Source: VFMC01 sp040398525 (GTDB taxonomy: Bacteria > Actinomycetota > Acidimicrobiia > Acidimicrobiales > Ilumatobacteraceae). Taken from it: a stretch of 64,000 nt of DNA. Made by a program: the position numbers and the translations under genes. Each line of letters opens with the position of its first letter. Position 1 is the first letter of the stretch. The stretch is taken from the NCBI GenBank assembly GCA_040398525.1, contig JBBATY010000010.1, positions 1-64,000 on the forward strand, read 5' to 3'. Shown here piece after piece: positions 7,356-14,708 of this stretch. The notes under the pieces are model-generated. The model was not told where the DNA came from, did not search any database, and saw nothing but the letters and a program-made list of their open reading frames with translations.

Positions 7356-8005
7356 GCCGCGCTGTCGAGGGCCAGCACCTGGCGCAGCGGCCGGGCGAGC
7401 GACTGGGGCAGGCGCGACACCAGCAGGCCGGCGTCGACGGATCGGGCGATGGCCGGATCCCACGGCACCTCGGCCACGACGGGCACTCCGAGGGCTCGCT
7501 CGACGTCGACGGAGGTGAGGGCCCGACCCGGCTCGCCGACGACCACCACGCCACTGGCGAGACCGGTGCAGCGGACCGCCCGACGCAGCGCCAAGTAGCA
7601 CGGCCGGGTGACGAGCAGCGACGCGCTCGCGCCGCGGTGCACCGCAACGGGTGCCACCACCGACCCGGCGTCGATGACGATGGTCGCGTCGCTCGCCGCG
7701 CAGGCCTCGACGAGGCGCTGCCAGGTCGCATGGCCGAGCGCGGGTGGCGAGCCGGCGGGCAGCACCCGCAGGTCGTCGGCGGCATCGATGGTGAGCCGCC
7801 ACAGTGCGTCGGGCCGGGCCTTCGGCGCGGCCAGCCAGTCGCCGACCCCCGGCCCGGCGGGCTCGGCGATGCCCAGGGCGGCGGGCACGTCGCCGCCGAG
7901 GTCGACGAGCACGGTGGGCCCCGATCGGGCCGAGATGAGCGCGAGTGCGCAGGCGGTGACGGTGGTGCCGCTACCGCCTTTGGCGGACCAGCAGATGGTG
8001 TGCAT
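7352..8005 (-). CDS. TadZ/CpaE-like ParA-family ATPase
   Basis: The 217-residue protein opens with a deviant Walker A, KGGSGTT (9-15), typical of ParA/MinD/TadZ proteins. The switch region TVLVDLGGDVPAALGI and a later TIVIDAGS in the Walker B position follow. It is first in the operon, as tadZ (ssd in actinobacteria) normally is, and would place the pilus machine at the cell pole. The ATG has GGGGGTC a few bases upstream. It is shorter than many TadZ proteins and lacks an N-terminal receiver-like domain. Confidence 0.85.
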   Translation of the reverse strand: MHTICWSAKGGSGTTVTACALALISARSGPTVLVDLGGDVPAALGIAEPAGPGVGDWLAAPKARPDALWRLTIDAADDLRVLPAGSPPALGHATWQRLVEACAASDATIVIDAGSVVAPVAVHRGASASLLVTRPCYLALRRAVRCTGLASGVVVVGEPGRALTSVDVERALGVPVVAEVPWDPAIARSVDAGLLVSRLPQSLARPLRQVLALDSAA

Positions 8006-8054
8006 GACGACCCCCGAGAGCGTGTGTCGCTGTCGATCAGGGGAAGTTGCAGCG

Positions 8055-8083
8055 ACGGTAGCGAGCCAGCCGGCCGGTCACAA
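8055..8083 (-). promoter_or_regulatory. Promoter of the tad operon
   Basis: On the minus strand TTGTGA (8083-8078) and TACCGT (8060-8055) are separated by exactly 17 bases, a good sigma-70 pair. Transcription would begin near 8048, giving a leader of about 43 bases with a GGGGGT ribosome site. The -35 box overlaps the stop codon of the upstream dehydrogenase gene. Confidence 0.55.
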
Positions 8084-9079
8084 CCCCGGGGCGACGACCT
8101 CGTTGCGCAGCGGCTCACCGCGCACGTAGCGCCACACGTTGTCGATGAACAGCGTCGCGGCCCGCCGTTCGGTGAGGTCGGTCTCGCCGGACACGTGCGG
8201 TGTGACGATCACGTTCGGCAGATGCCACAGCGGGTGGTCGGCGGGCAGTGGCTCGGTGGCGGTGACGTCGAGGCCGGCGCCGGCGAGGTGGCCGGTGCGC
8301 AGCGCATCCACCAAGGCGCCCTCGTCGACGAGCTCACCGCGCCCGACGTTCACCAGTCGGGCCCCGGGCCGCAGCGTCGCCAGCTCGCGGGCGCCGATCA
8401 TCCGCCGGGTGGTGTCGGTGAGCGGTGCGGCGAGGACGAGGTCGTCGACCGTGCCGAGCAGCTCGTCGAGCCGGTCGAAGGTCCATGTCGGGCACGGCTC
8501 GTCGCCCTGCACGGTGCGGCGCAGACCGATCGGGTGCATCCCGAGCGCCGTGCACAACCGGGCGGTCTCGCAACCGATGGGGCCCATCCCGACGATGCCG
8601 ACGGTGCGCTCCTCGAGGTCGACGAAGTGCCAGTTGGTGCGCCAGCGCTCGGCGCGCTGGTCGGCCAGCAGCCCGGGCAGGTCGCGGCTGAGCGCGAGGA
8701 GGAGCATCACCACGTGATGGGCGATCGGTGTGGCCGAGCTGCCGCTGCCGGTCGACAAGCGAGCCCCGCCCGCAGTGATCATCGAGAACACCGGATGGTC
8801 GATCCCGGCGCTCGAGGTGTGGAACCAGTCGAGCCTGGGGGCGTCGAGGACGACCCGCATGTAGGCGTCGGCGCCGCCGGGGTAGAGGTCGTTCGACAGA
8901 CAGGCCACGGTGATCCGGGCGATGTCGTCGGCGTCCACCCAGTCGCCGGGGCGGAACTCGACGATGTCGACCTGCTCGGGGCCCGGCAGGCCGTGGCGCA
9001 CGAGCTCGAGCAGCCGCTCCGAGAGGAACAGCACCGGCCGTTCCGTCGTCGATCCGGGAGTCGGCGAGGTGTCGGTCAC
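8078..9079 (-). CDS. D-2-hydroxyacid dehydrogenase (NAD-dependent)
   Basis: The 333-residue product has the D-isomer 2-hydroxyacid dehydrogenase layout: an N-terminal catalytic half, the Rossmann motif TVGIVGMGPIG near residue 165, the catalytic Arg in VNVGRGELVDE, the Glu in LDVTATEPLP and the His in VIVTPHVSG. These enzymes interconvert 2-oxoacids and D-2-hydroxyacids with NAD(P)H; the exact substrate is not readable. The GTG at 9079 is preferred over an ATG three codons upstream because it lies seven bases after a TACCGT box, the spacing seen at other leaderless genes here. It is divergent from the tRNA-Sec gene with only 44 bases between the two starts. Confidence 0.88.
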   Translation of the reverse strand: MTDTSPTPGSTTERPVLFLSERLLELVRHGLPGPEQVDIVEFRPGDWVDADDIARITVACLSNDLYPGGADAYMRVVLDAPRLDWFHTSSAGIDHPVFSMITAGGARLSTGSGSSATPIAHHVVMLLLALSRDLPGLLADQRAERWRTNWHFVDLEERTVGIVGMGPIGCETARLCTALGMHPIGLRRTVQGDEPCPTWTFDRLDELLGTVDDLVLAAPLTDTTRRMIGARELATLRPGARLVNVGRGELVDEGALVDALRTGHLAGAGLDVTATEPLPADHPLWHLPNVIVTPHVSGETDLTERRAATLFIDNVWRYVRGEPLRNEVVAPGL

Positions 9080-9086
9080 GGCGGGC

Positions 9087-9092
9087 ACGGTA
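9087..9092 (-). promoter_or_regulatory. -10 box of a leaderless promoter for the hydroxyacid dehydrogenase
   Basis: TACCGT on the minus strand ends seven bases before the GTG at 9079. It is back to back with the plus-strand box of tRNA-Sec (9111-9116). Confidence 0.5.
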
Positions 9093-9110
9093 CCCGCCGC
9101 CCCGTCTGGC

Positions 9111-9116
9111 TACAGT
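9111..9116 (+). promoter_or_regulatory. -10 box of the tRNA-Sec gene
   Basis: TACAGT ends seven bases before G1 of the tRNA at 9124. With the normal -10 to start distance, transcription would begin at or next to the mature 5' end. No clear -35 element is seen upstream. Confidence 0.5.
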
Positions 9117-9123
9117 GCCGAGC

Positions 9124-9219
9124 GGAGGTGTCCGCATACCTGGTGGGTGCCGCCGCCTTCAAAGCGGTTGGGACAGGCGATCCCTGTTCGGCGGGTTCGA
9201 TTCCCGTCCACCTCCGCCA
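9124..9219 (+). tRNA. selC: tRNA-Sec (anticodon TCA)
   Basis: The 96-base sequence folds as a selenocysteine tRNA. The acceptor stem GGAGGTG pairs with CACCTCC, and an eighth position (T opposite C) is unpaired. A long D-arm follows, then an anticodon stem GCCGC/GCGGT closing the loop CTTCAAA with anticodon TCA. The extra-long variable arm has an ACAGG/CCTGT stem, and the T arm is GCGGG-TTCGATT-CCCGT. G is the discriminator, followed by an encoded CCA at 9217-9219. Length and arm layout match bacterial selC (95 bases in E. coli). It implies that the organism reads UGA as selenocysteine and has selA, selB and selD elsewhere; none of these, and no recognisable selenoprotein, is in this window. 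Confidence 0.92.
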
Positions 9220-9365
9220 TACGCACACGGCGCCACGGGCCCGGGGTCGCGAGCGGTGGGTCACCGACCACGGGCCGACCACGGCCGGCCGAGCTCGTAC
9301 CGACCCCGAAGTGGGAGCGGTGGGCACGGTACGGTGCTCTCCGCTCGTTCCAGAGGAGTGCCGCC

Positions 9366-9950
9366 ATGCTGTTCCCCGTCCGCAAGATCGTCACCGTCGT
9401 CGAGGAGATCCACCACGACCTCGGCCCCGCCCCCGAGCGGCCGGCGCTGAAGGGCGCTATCGCTGCCGTCGTCGCCAACCCCTATGTGGGCCGGTATGTC
9501 GACGACCTCAGCCCCGCCTCCGACGAGCTCCGTGCGCTCGGCGAACGTCTCGGCGCCACGCTGATCGGCCATCTCGGTGGCGACGCGTCCGTGATCGATG
9601 GCTATGGCAAGGGCGCCATCGTCGGCTCGGCCGGCGAGATCGAGCACGGTGCGATGTGGCACATCCCCGGCGGAGGCGGCATGCGCGCCGCGCTGGGCAA
9701 GGGCACGGCCATCGTGCCCAGCACCAAGAAGGTCGGCGCCGTCGGGGCGCGGCTCGATGTGCCCATCACCAACCTCGAGTGGAGCTATGTGGGCAGCCAC
9801 TACGACGCAATCGAGATGGGTGTGCCCGACGGCCCGCGTCCCGACGAGCTGGTGCTCATCCTGGCGATGGCGATCGGCGGCCGGGTGCATGCTCGTCTGG
9901 CCGGCGGCTTCACCCTCGCCGACCGCGGCACGCCGGGGGTGCCGGCATGA
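9366..9950 (+). CDS. AA_synth (DUF1185) family protein
   Basis: The 194-residue protein matches my recollection of the family annotated as amino acid synthesis protein (PF06684/DUF1185): MLFPVRKIVTVVEEI at the start, the Gly-rich GYGKGAIVGSAGEIEHG and WHIPGGGGMRAALGKG segments, then VPITNLEWSYVGSHYDAIEMGV. Biochemical function is not established for the family. The ATG has AGAGGAG about six bases upstream, and a TACGGT box at 9330-9335 may be its -10. Its stop overlaps the start of the following dehydrogenase (ATGA), so the two act together, possibly on a small carboxylic or amino acid. Confidence 0.8.
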   Translation: MLFPVRKIVTVVEEIHHDLGPAPERPALKGAIAAVVANPYVGRYVDDLSPASDELRALGERLGATLIGHLGGDASVIDGYGKGAIVGSAGEIEHGAMWHIPGGGGMRAALGKGTAIVPSTKKVGAVGARLDVPITNLEWSYVGSHYDAIEMGVPDGPRPDELVLILAMAIGGRVHARLAGGFTLADRGTPGVPA

Positions 9951-10813
9951 GCACCGTCGCCGTCATCGGAATCGGTCGGATGGGGTGGCACATGGCCGCC
10001 CATCTGGCCAAGGCGGGGCACGAGGTCACGGTCTGCGATGCCGTGCCCGGGCTGGCCGACCAGTGGGTGGCCGAGCACGGCGGCGCGGCGGCGGCCGAGC
10101 CCGCAACCGCTGCTGCGGGTCGCGACCTCGTGGTGACGTCGCTGCCCGCCGACCCGCAGCTGCGCGCGGTCGCGGCTGCCATCGTGCCGGTGCTCGCCCG
10201 GGGCACGGTGTGGATCGACCACTCCACCACATCGGCGCAGGCGTCGCGCGAGGTGGCCGTCGTGGTGGCTGCGACGGGTGCCCAGTTCCTCGACGCACCC
10301 GTGTCGGGCGGTGTCGACGGTGCCCGCAACGGCACCCTCACCGTGATGGTGGGCGGCGACGACGCGGCGTTCGCCACGGCCGAACCGGTGGTGGCCGCGT
10401 ACGGGGCGCGCATCGTGTTGATGGGGCCGTCGGGTGCCGGACAGATCACCAAGATGACCAACCAGATCTGCGTGGTGGGCCTCTGCCAGGCGCTGGCCGA
10501 AGGCCTCGACTTCGCCGAGACCGCCGGCCTCGACGTGAACCGGGTCATCCACGTGATGCTGCAGGGCAGCTCGGCGTCGTGGCAGATGGCCAACCGCGCC
10601 GAGCGGATGCTGGCCGGCGAGTACGACTACGGGTTCTCCACCACGCTGATGCGCAAGGACGTCGGCTTGGTGCTCGACGAGGCCGAGGCGATGAACGTGC
10701 CATTGCCGGTCACCTCACTCGTCGGCCAGATGTTGGCCGAGGTGACGGCCATGGGCGGCGCGCAGTGGGACTGGTGCAGCCTGATGGAACGCCAGCGGCG
10801 ACGCCGGACCTGA
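9947..10813 (+). CDS. 3-hydroxyisobutyrate dehydrogenase-family oxidoreductase
   Basis: The 288-residue product is a beta-hydroxyacid dehydrogenase. It has GIGRMG at 8-13 in the NAD(P)-binding Rossmann fold, the substrate motif DAPVSGGVDGARNGTL, and the catalytic Lys in GAGQITKMTNQ in the helical C-terminal domain. Enzymes of the group oxidise 3-hydroxyisobutyrate, tartronate semialdehyde or similar 3-hydroxyacids; the substrate is not decided by sequence. It is translationally coupled to the preceding AA_synth gene. Confidence 0.9.
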   Translation: MSTVAVIGIGRMGWHMAAHLAKAGHEVTVCDAVPGLADQWVAEHGGAAAAEPATAAAGRDLVVTSLPADPQLRAVAAAIVPVLARGTVWIDHSTTSAQASREVAVVVAATGAQFLDAPVSGGVDGARNGTLTVMVGGDDAAFATAEPVVAAYGARIVLMGPSGAGQITKMTNQICVVGLCQALAEGLDFAETAGLDVNRVIHVMLQGSSASWQMANRAERMLAGEYDYGFSTTLMRKDVGLVLDEAEAMNVPLPVTSLVGQMLAEVTAMGGAQWDWCSLMERQRRRRT

Positions 10814-10847
10814 GTCGGCGCCGGCGCCGGCTCAGGCGTTGCGCCGT

Positions 10848-11279
10848 TCAGCCGACGCGGTTGCCGTGCCGGTAGTGGATCTCGTGTCGCAGCGTGCCGT
10901 CGGCGCGGAACTTGCGCAGTGCAGCGGCACCATCGCGGCCGTCGTTGCGTCGGCCCATCGAGTAGCGCTCCTCGTAGTGGACGGCACCGCTGGCGAAGAA
11001 GCCGCGCACGGCCGGCGAGCGTGGCGACGGGTCGTGCAGTTGACCGTCCCGGTAGTGCATCTCGTACTTGACCGACCCGTCCGGGCGCAGCACGCGCACC
11101 GCCGGATGGCTCCGTGCCGGGTCGTTCGCCAGCCCCTCGCGCAGCCAGGTGACACTGCGTTGCTGGTTCGCCAACCGCAGTCGGACACGACCGGTGAAGC
11201 CCTCGGGGATGTCGAGCTCGTCGTCGATGTCGAGCGTCGCGACGACGCGGAACGACATCGAGCTCGGCAACAGGTCCAT
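10848..11279 (-). CDS. Small protein with MORN/YwqK-like repeats
   Basis: The 143-residue protein has no known enzyme motif. Its middle and end carry three related segments of the form RPDGSVKYEMHYRDGQL, ASGAVHYEERYSMG and RADGTLRHEIHYRHGN, which resemble the toxin-antitoxin-named YwqK/MORN repeat. An N-terminal beta-rich part (SFRVVATLDIDDELDIP) precedes them. A strong GAGGAGG precedes the ATG at 11279. There is no toxin-like partner nearby, so an antitoxin role is not supported; the function is unknown. Confidence 0.65.
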   Translation of the reverse strand: MDLLPSSMSFRVVATLDIDDELDIPEGFTGRVRLRLANQQRSVTWLREGLANDPARSHPAVRVLRPDGSVKYEMHYRDGQLHDPSPRSPAVRGFFASGAVHYEERYSMGRRNDGRDGAAALRKFRADGTLRHEIHYRHGNRVG

Positions 11280-11407
11280 CAGCGACCTCCTCTGCTGTCC
11301 CGAGCCACGACGTGCGTCACGTACGAAGTATCGGCATCACGCCCGGCGCGCTTGAGCAGCGTCCGACGCAATGCCGAACGGCGTAGGGCCGAGCGGCGCT
11401 GGTCCGG

Positions 11408-12346
11408 TCAGACGGCGAGCAGGTCGCGTGCGCCGGTGTCGGAGCTGGGGTGGCGCAGCTTGCTCATCGCCCGCGCCTCGATCTGTCGGATGCGCTCGCG
11501 GGTGAGGTTGAAGTGCTCGCCGACCTCTTCGAGCGTGCGCGGCTCGCCGCGGTCGAGGCCGAAGCGCAGCTTCAGGATCTCGCGCTCGCGCTCGTCGAGC
11601 GGGGCCAGCAGACGGGCGATCTCCTCCGGCAGCAGTGCCGTGGCCGCAACCTCGAACGGGCTCTCGGCCGAACGATCCTCGACCACGTCGCCCAGCTCGG
11701 CGTCGCCGTCCTCGCGCAGCGGCTCGCTGAGCGAGAGCGGCTCGGCGGCGAAGCGCAGCGCCTCGGTCACCTTGTCCTCGGGCATCTCGACTTCCTTCGA
11801 GAGCTCGGCGAGGGTGGCGGGCCGGCCGTACTTCAGCTCGAGTCGGCTGCGGGCCTTCTGCAGACGGGCGAGGGTGTCGCCGGCGTGGACCGGGAGGCGG
11901 ATCGTGCGACCGGTGTTGGCGATGCCGCGGGTGATGGCCTGGCGGATCCACCACGTGGCGTAGGTGGAGAACTTGAAGCCCTTGCGCCAGTCGAACTTCT
12001 CGACGGCGTGCATGAGGCCGAGGTTGCCCTCTTGGATGAGGTCGAGCAGCGGCAGGCCCGAGGCCTGGTACTTCTTGGCGATCGAGACCACGAGGCGCAG
12101 GTTCGACTGCACGAAGGCGCGCTCGGCGTCCTCGCCCTCGCGCACCAGGCGGCGCAGCTCGCGCTTGCGGGCGGCGGACACCTCTTTGCCGGCACCGTCG
12201 AGCTCGGTGGCTGCGGCCTTACCGGCCTCGATCTGCTTGGCGAGCCGGACCTCGTCGTCCTTGGTGAGGAGGGTGTACTGCCCGATGTCGGACAGGTACA
12301 GACGAACGAGGTCCTCTTCGTCGCGTTCCACGCGATCTTTCGCCAC
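11408..12346 (-). CDS. RNA polymerase sigma-70 factor, group 1/2 (SigA/HrdB-like)
   Basis: The 312-residue protein has all conserved sigma-70 regions: 1.2 (DLVRLYLSDIGQYTLLTKDDE), 2.1-2.4 (NLRLVVSIAKKY, DLIQEGNLGLMHAVEKFDW, YATWWIRQAITRGIANTGR), 3 and 4.2 (TLEEVGEHFNLTRERIRQIEARAMSKLR). Region 1.1 is absent, so this is either a short primary sigma or a close group 2 paralogue. The GTG start at 12346 follows GAGGAG. A TAGTCT on the minus strand (12402-12397) could be its -10, giving a leader of about 45 bases. It is divergent from the ABM gene across 217 bases that otherwise hold nothing I recognise. Confidence 0.93.
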   Translation of the reverse strand: MAKDRVERDEEDLVRLYLSDIGQYTLLTKDDEVRLAKQIEAGKAAATELDGAGKEVSAARKRELRRLVREGEDAERAFVQSNLRLVVSIAKKYQASGLPLLDLIQEGNLGLMHAVEKFDWRKGFKFSTYATWWIRQAITRGIANTGRTIRLPVHAGDTLARLQKARSRLELKYGRPATLAELSKEVEMPEDKVTEALRFAAEPLSLSEPLREDGDAELGDVVEDRSAESPFEVAATALLPEEIARLLAPLDEREREILKLRFGLDRGEPRTLEEVGEHFNLTRERIRQIEARAMSKLRHPSSDTGARDLLAV

Positions 12347-12550
12347 AGGTGCTCCTCGAGAGGTCGATGCCGGACGCCCGGCCGGTGTGATGGCCAAGAC
12401 TACCGACCGTCTGGGCAGGGCCACACCGGCGCAACGCATTCGGGACCTTCATCGTCAATCCTGATTCCTGCTTGTCTGGTATCGGCCGGACCGTTGGCCC
12501 TCCGGGCCCCGGCGAACGGCTCGTCACCCCACTGGTCGGCACCATGCGAC

Positions 12551-12556
12551 TACTGT
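12551..12556 (+). promoter_or_regulatory. -10 box of a leaderless promoter for the ABM gene
   Basis: TACTGT ends exactly seven bases before the GTG at 12564. This decides between that codon and the in-frame GTG at 12555, which lies inside the box. Confidence 0.5.
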
Positions 12557-12563
12557 GCGCGCG

Positions 12564-12878
12564 GTGAGTGACGACATCGAGCTCGTGATCGTGACGATGC
12601 GCTTCGACGCTGCCGACGCGGCTGGGCTGGTGGCCGTGCTGTCGAAGTACGTCGTGCTCACCCGGATGAAGGACGGTTGCCGCAACATCGACCTGTGCGC
12701 GTCGGAGACCCGGCCGGGCCGCTATCTCGTGATCGAGAAATGGGACTCGGCCGACCTGCACCAGGCGCATCTCGACAGCTCGGTCATGGTCGAGATGGCA
12801 CGGGCCTGCACGGGCGTGCTGACGGGCCCGCCCGACATCGATCGGTGGGACGGGCCGAGCGCCCACGACCTGGCGTAA
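12564..12878 (+). CDS. Antibiotic biosynthesis monooxygenase (ABM) domain protein
   Basis: The 104-residue protein is one ABM/YgiN-like ferredoxin-fold domain: the first strand IELVIVTMRF, the helix AAGLVAVLSKYVVLTRMKDGC, RNIDLCASETRPGRYLVIEKWDS in the middle and LHQAHLDSSVMVEMARA near the end. Family members include quinol monooxygenases and haem-degrading enzymes, but many have no known substrate. The start at 12564 is set by the -10 box spacing. It stands alone between the sigma factor and the Bax-inhibitor gene. Confidence 0.75.
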   Translation: MSDDIELVIVTMRFDAADAAGLVAVLSKYVVLTRMKDGCRNIDLCASETRPGRYLVIEKWDSADLHQAHLDSSVMVEMARACTGVLTGPPDIDRWDGPSAHDLA

Positions 12879-12961
12879 CAGACGTACCGGAATTCGGTAT
12901 CGTGCGGATCAACCGGGCACGCTCCGTGCCCCGACGTGTGTTCTCTGGAGGAGATGCACCG

Positions 12962-13613
12962 ATGTCGAACCCCTTTCTGAACGACAAGGCGATGTCCAAG
13001 GCCGTCGACGCCAACGTGGCGACGATGGCCGCCACGGACGCCGGCTGGGGCTCCCCGGACCCCGCCACACGCGCCCGGCCGGCCGACGACGGCCCGGTCT
13101 CGCCGTGGAAGGGCGGCGTGATGACCGTCGGCGGGTCGATCACCGCCACCGGCGTGCTGCTGGTGNNNNNNNNNNNNNNNNNNNNNNNNNNNNNNNNNNN
13201 NNNNNNNNNNNNNNNNNNNNNNNNNNNNNNNNNNNNNNNNNNNNNNNNNNNNNNNNNNNNNNNNNGTGCTCTACCGCACCAAGGTCATCAAGGTCACCGA
13301 CAAGTTCCGCCGCACGATCATCATGGCCACCCTCGGCCTGATGGCGTTCTACTTCGTGTCGTGGATCCTCAGCCTGTTCGGTGTGAACATCGGGATCTTC
13401 AGCTCCGCGAGCTTGATGGGCATCGCCTTCAGCCTGTTCGCCGCCGGTCTGGCCGCGATGAACCTGGCCCTCGACTTCGACTTCATCGAGCGCGGGGCCA
13501 AGCAGGGCATGCCCAAGCAGATGGAGTGGTACGCCGCGTTCGGTCTGCTCGTCACGCTGGTGTGGCTGTACCTCGAGCTGTTGCGCCTGCTGTCGAAGTT
13601 CCAGAACCGCTGA
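12962..13613 (+). CDS. Bax inhibitor-1/YccA-family membrane protein, interrupted by an assembly gap
   Basis: The first 68 codons (start MSNPFLNDKAMSKAVD, Pro/Arg-rich lead, then a first membrane helix) are followed by 100 N. After the gap, 115 codons run to the TGA at 13611-13613 with three hydrophobic segments and LALDFDFIERGAKQGMPKQMEWYAAFG, typical of the YccA-like group in actinobacteria. The two parts are in different frames if the gap is taken as 100 bases, so the true gap length must be a multiple of three and not 100. From the usual family size I would expect roughly 70-100 residues to be missing. GGAGGAG lies before the ATG and a TATCGT (12898-12903) may be the -10. Function in bacteria is uncertain (calcium leak or stress related). 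Confidence 0.85.
13166..13265. other. Assembly gap (100 N)
   Basis: Exactly 100 N, the convention for a gap of unknown size, inside the Bax-inhibitor-like gene. The flanking frames show that the real length is not 100. Confidence 0.98.
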
Positions 13614-13636
13614 CGCGCCGAGGGCGCGGTTCGACA

Positions 13637-13667
13637 GAGGGGCGGCACCGCGAGGTGGCCGCCCCTC
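13637..13667. terminator. GC-rich hairpin between convergent genes
   Basis: GAGGGGCGGC (13637-13646) and GCCGCCCCTC (13658-13667) form a perfect 10-bp stem with an 11-base loop. There is no U-tract, as is usual for actinobacterial terminators. It can serve the Bax-inhibitor gene on the plus strand and the hydrolase on the minus strand. Confidence 0.75.
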
Positions 13668-13674
13668 GTCGCGT

Positions 13675-14664
13675 TCAGAGGCTGCGTAGGTGGGCGAGCA
13701 GCGCGTCGTTGAACGCCTGCGGCGCCTCCTGCTGCACCCAGTGGCCGGCGCCGGGGATGATCGAGTAGCCACGGAAATCGGGCAGCAGGCTCTGCATGCG
13801 CTCGATGCCACCCGGGTCCATCAGGTTCACCCCGTCGAGCTCGCCGGTGATGAAGTAGCTCGGCATGCTGATCCGGTCGGCGGGGAGGTCCTTGAGGATC
13901 TCGTAGTTGGCGTCGAGGTTGCGGTACCAGCTCACCGGCCCGAAGAAGCCCGAGTGGGCGAACTCGTCGGCGTACACCTGCAGTTCGTCCTCGGTGAGCC
14001 ACGGCCCTTCCGGCCCGAGGTAGGGGCGGTCGGGAAAGGCCGGTCCCATCACGTCGAGGAACCCGGTGCCCTCCATCGGCGGCAGCTCGGTGGGCAACTC
14101 GCGACCCTCCATCGCCTGGCCGGAGGCGAAGTAGAGGAAGGCGGCCATCGACCGGTACGGGTCGGCGCCGAGCTCGCGCTCGGGCGGGCCGACCTGCTGG
14201 AAGTAGAGGATGTAGAAGAAGCGGTCGGTGTAGACCATCTTCATCAAGTCGGTGGGCCGGCCCGGCCACTGGGTGAGCGGCACGCTCACGCCCACCACCG
14301 AGCGCACCCGCTCGGGGTGCAGCCGGGCGGTCTCCCACACCACGAGCGAGCCCCAGTCGTGGCCGACGAACACGGCCTGGTCCTTGCCGGCCCGGTCGAG
14401 CAGCGCCACCAGGTCGCCGGTGAGCTGGCGCACGCCGTAGGCAGCGATGTCGGTCGGTGCCGTCGAGTGCCCGTAGCCGCGCTGGTCGGGAGCGATGACG
14501 TGGTAGCCCGCTGCGGCGAGTGCCGGCAGCTGATGGCGCCACGAATGGGCGAGCTCGGGGAAGCCGTGGCTCAGCACGACGGTGGGGTTGGCCGGATCGC
14601 CGGCTTCGTGGACGCGCAGCGTCACCTCGCCGAGGTCGACGTCGTGGGTGCAGATCTCGCTCAT
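13675..14664 (-). CDS. Alpha/beta hydrolase, epoxide-hydrolase-like
   Basis: The 329-residue protein has the alpha/beta-hydrolase order: HGFPELAHSWRHQ (oxyanion region), the nucleophile elbow GHDWGSLV with Asp as nucleophile, a cap domain, and the final His in GAGHWVQQEAP. Asp at the elbow together with HGFPE and the DQRGYGHS stretch is typical of soluble epoxide hydrolases. Haloalkane dehalogenases also use Asp but lack this HGxP form. The ATG at 14664 begins MSEICTHDVDLGEVTLRVHE, the expected family N terminus. No Shine-Dalgarno sequence is seen. Confidence 0.85.
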   Translation of the reverse strand: MSEICTHDVDLGEVTLRVHEAGDPANPTVVLSHGFPELAHSWRHQLPALAAAGYHVIAPDQRGYGHSTAPTDIAAYGVRQLTGDLVALLDRAGKDQAVFVGHDWGSLVVWETARLHPERVRSVVGVSVPLTQWPGRPTDLMKMVYTDRFFYILYFQQVGPPERELGADPYRSMAAFLYFASGQAMEGRELPTELPPMEGTGFLDVMGPAFPDRPYLGPEGPWLTEDELQVYADEFAHSGFFGPVSWYRNLDANYEILKDLPADRISMPSYFITGELDGVNLMDPGGIERMQSLLPDFRGYSIIPGAGHWVQQEAPQAFNDALLAHLRSL

Positions 14665-14708
14665 CGCCCGAGTCTCGCGCCCGAGGCCCTGGCGGGCTCG
14701 TACCGGAG

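Noticed and set aside
7316..10813. Long plus-strand frame of over 1100 codons joining several genes to the 3-hydroxyisobutyrate-dehydrogenase-like protein
   Set aside because: Only its last 288 codons are a real gene. The rest lies antisense to tadZ and the hydroxyacid dehydrogenase and even covers the tRNA-Sec gene.
10814..10847. GC-palindromic run between convergent genes as a terminator
   Set aside because: The GCCGGCGCCGGC run is self-complementary, but it gives no defined loop and lies in GC-rich sequence where such runs are common.
10848..11279. Antitoxin role for the YwqK-like protein
   Set aside because: The name antitoxin for this repeat family is not backed here by any toxin-like neighbour. 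Only the repeat is reported.
12886..12900. Short palindrome TACCG-N5-CGGTA before the Bax-inhibitor gene as an operator
   Set aside because: Five-base arms overlapping a -10-like box are too weak to separate from chance.
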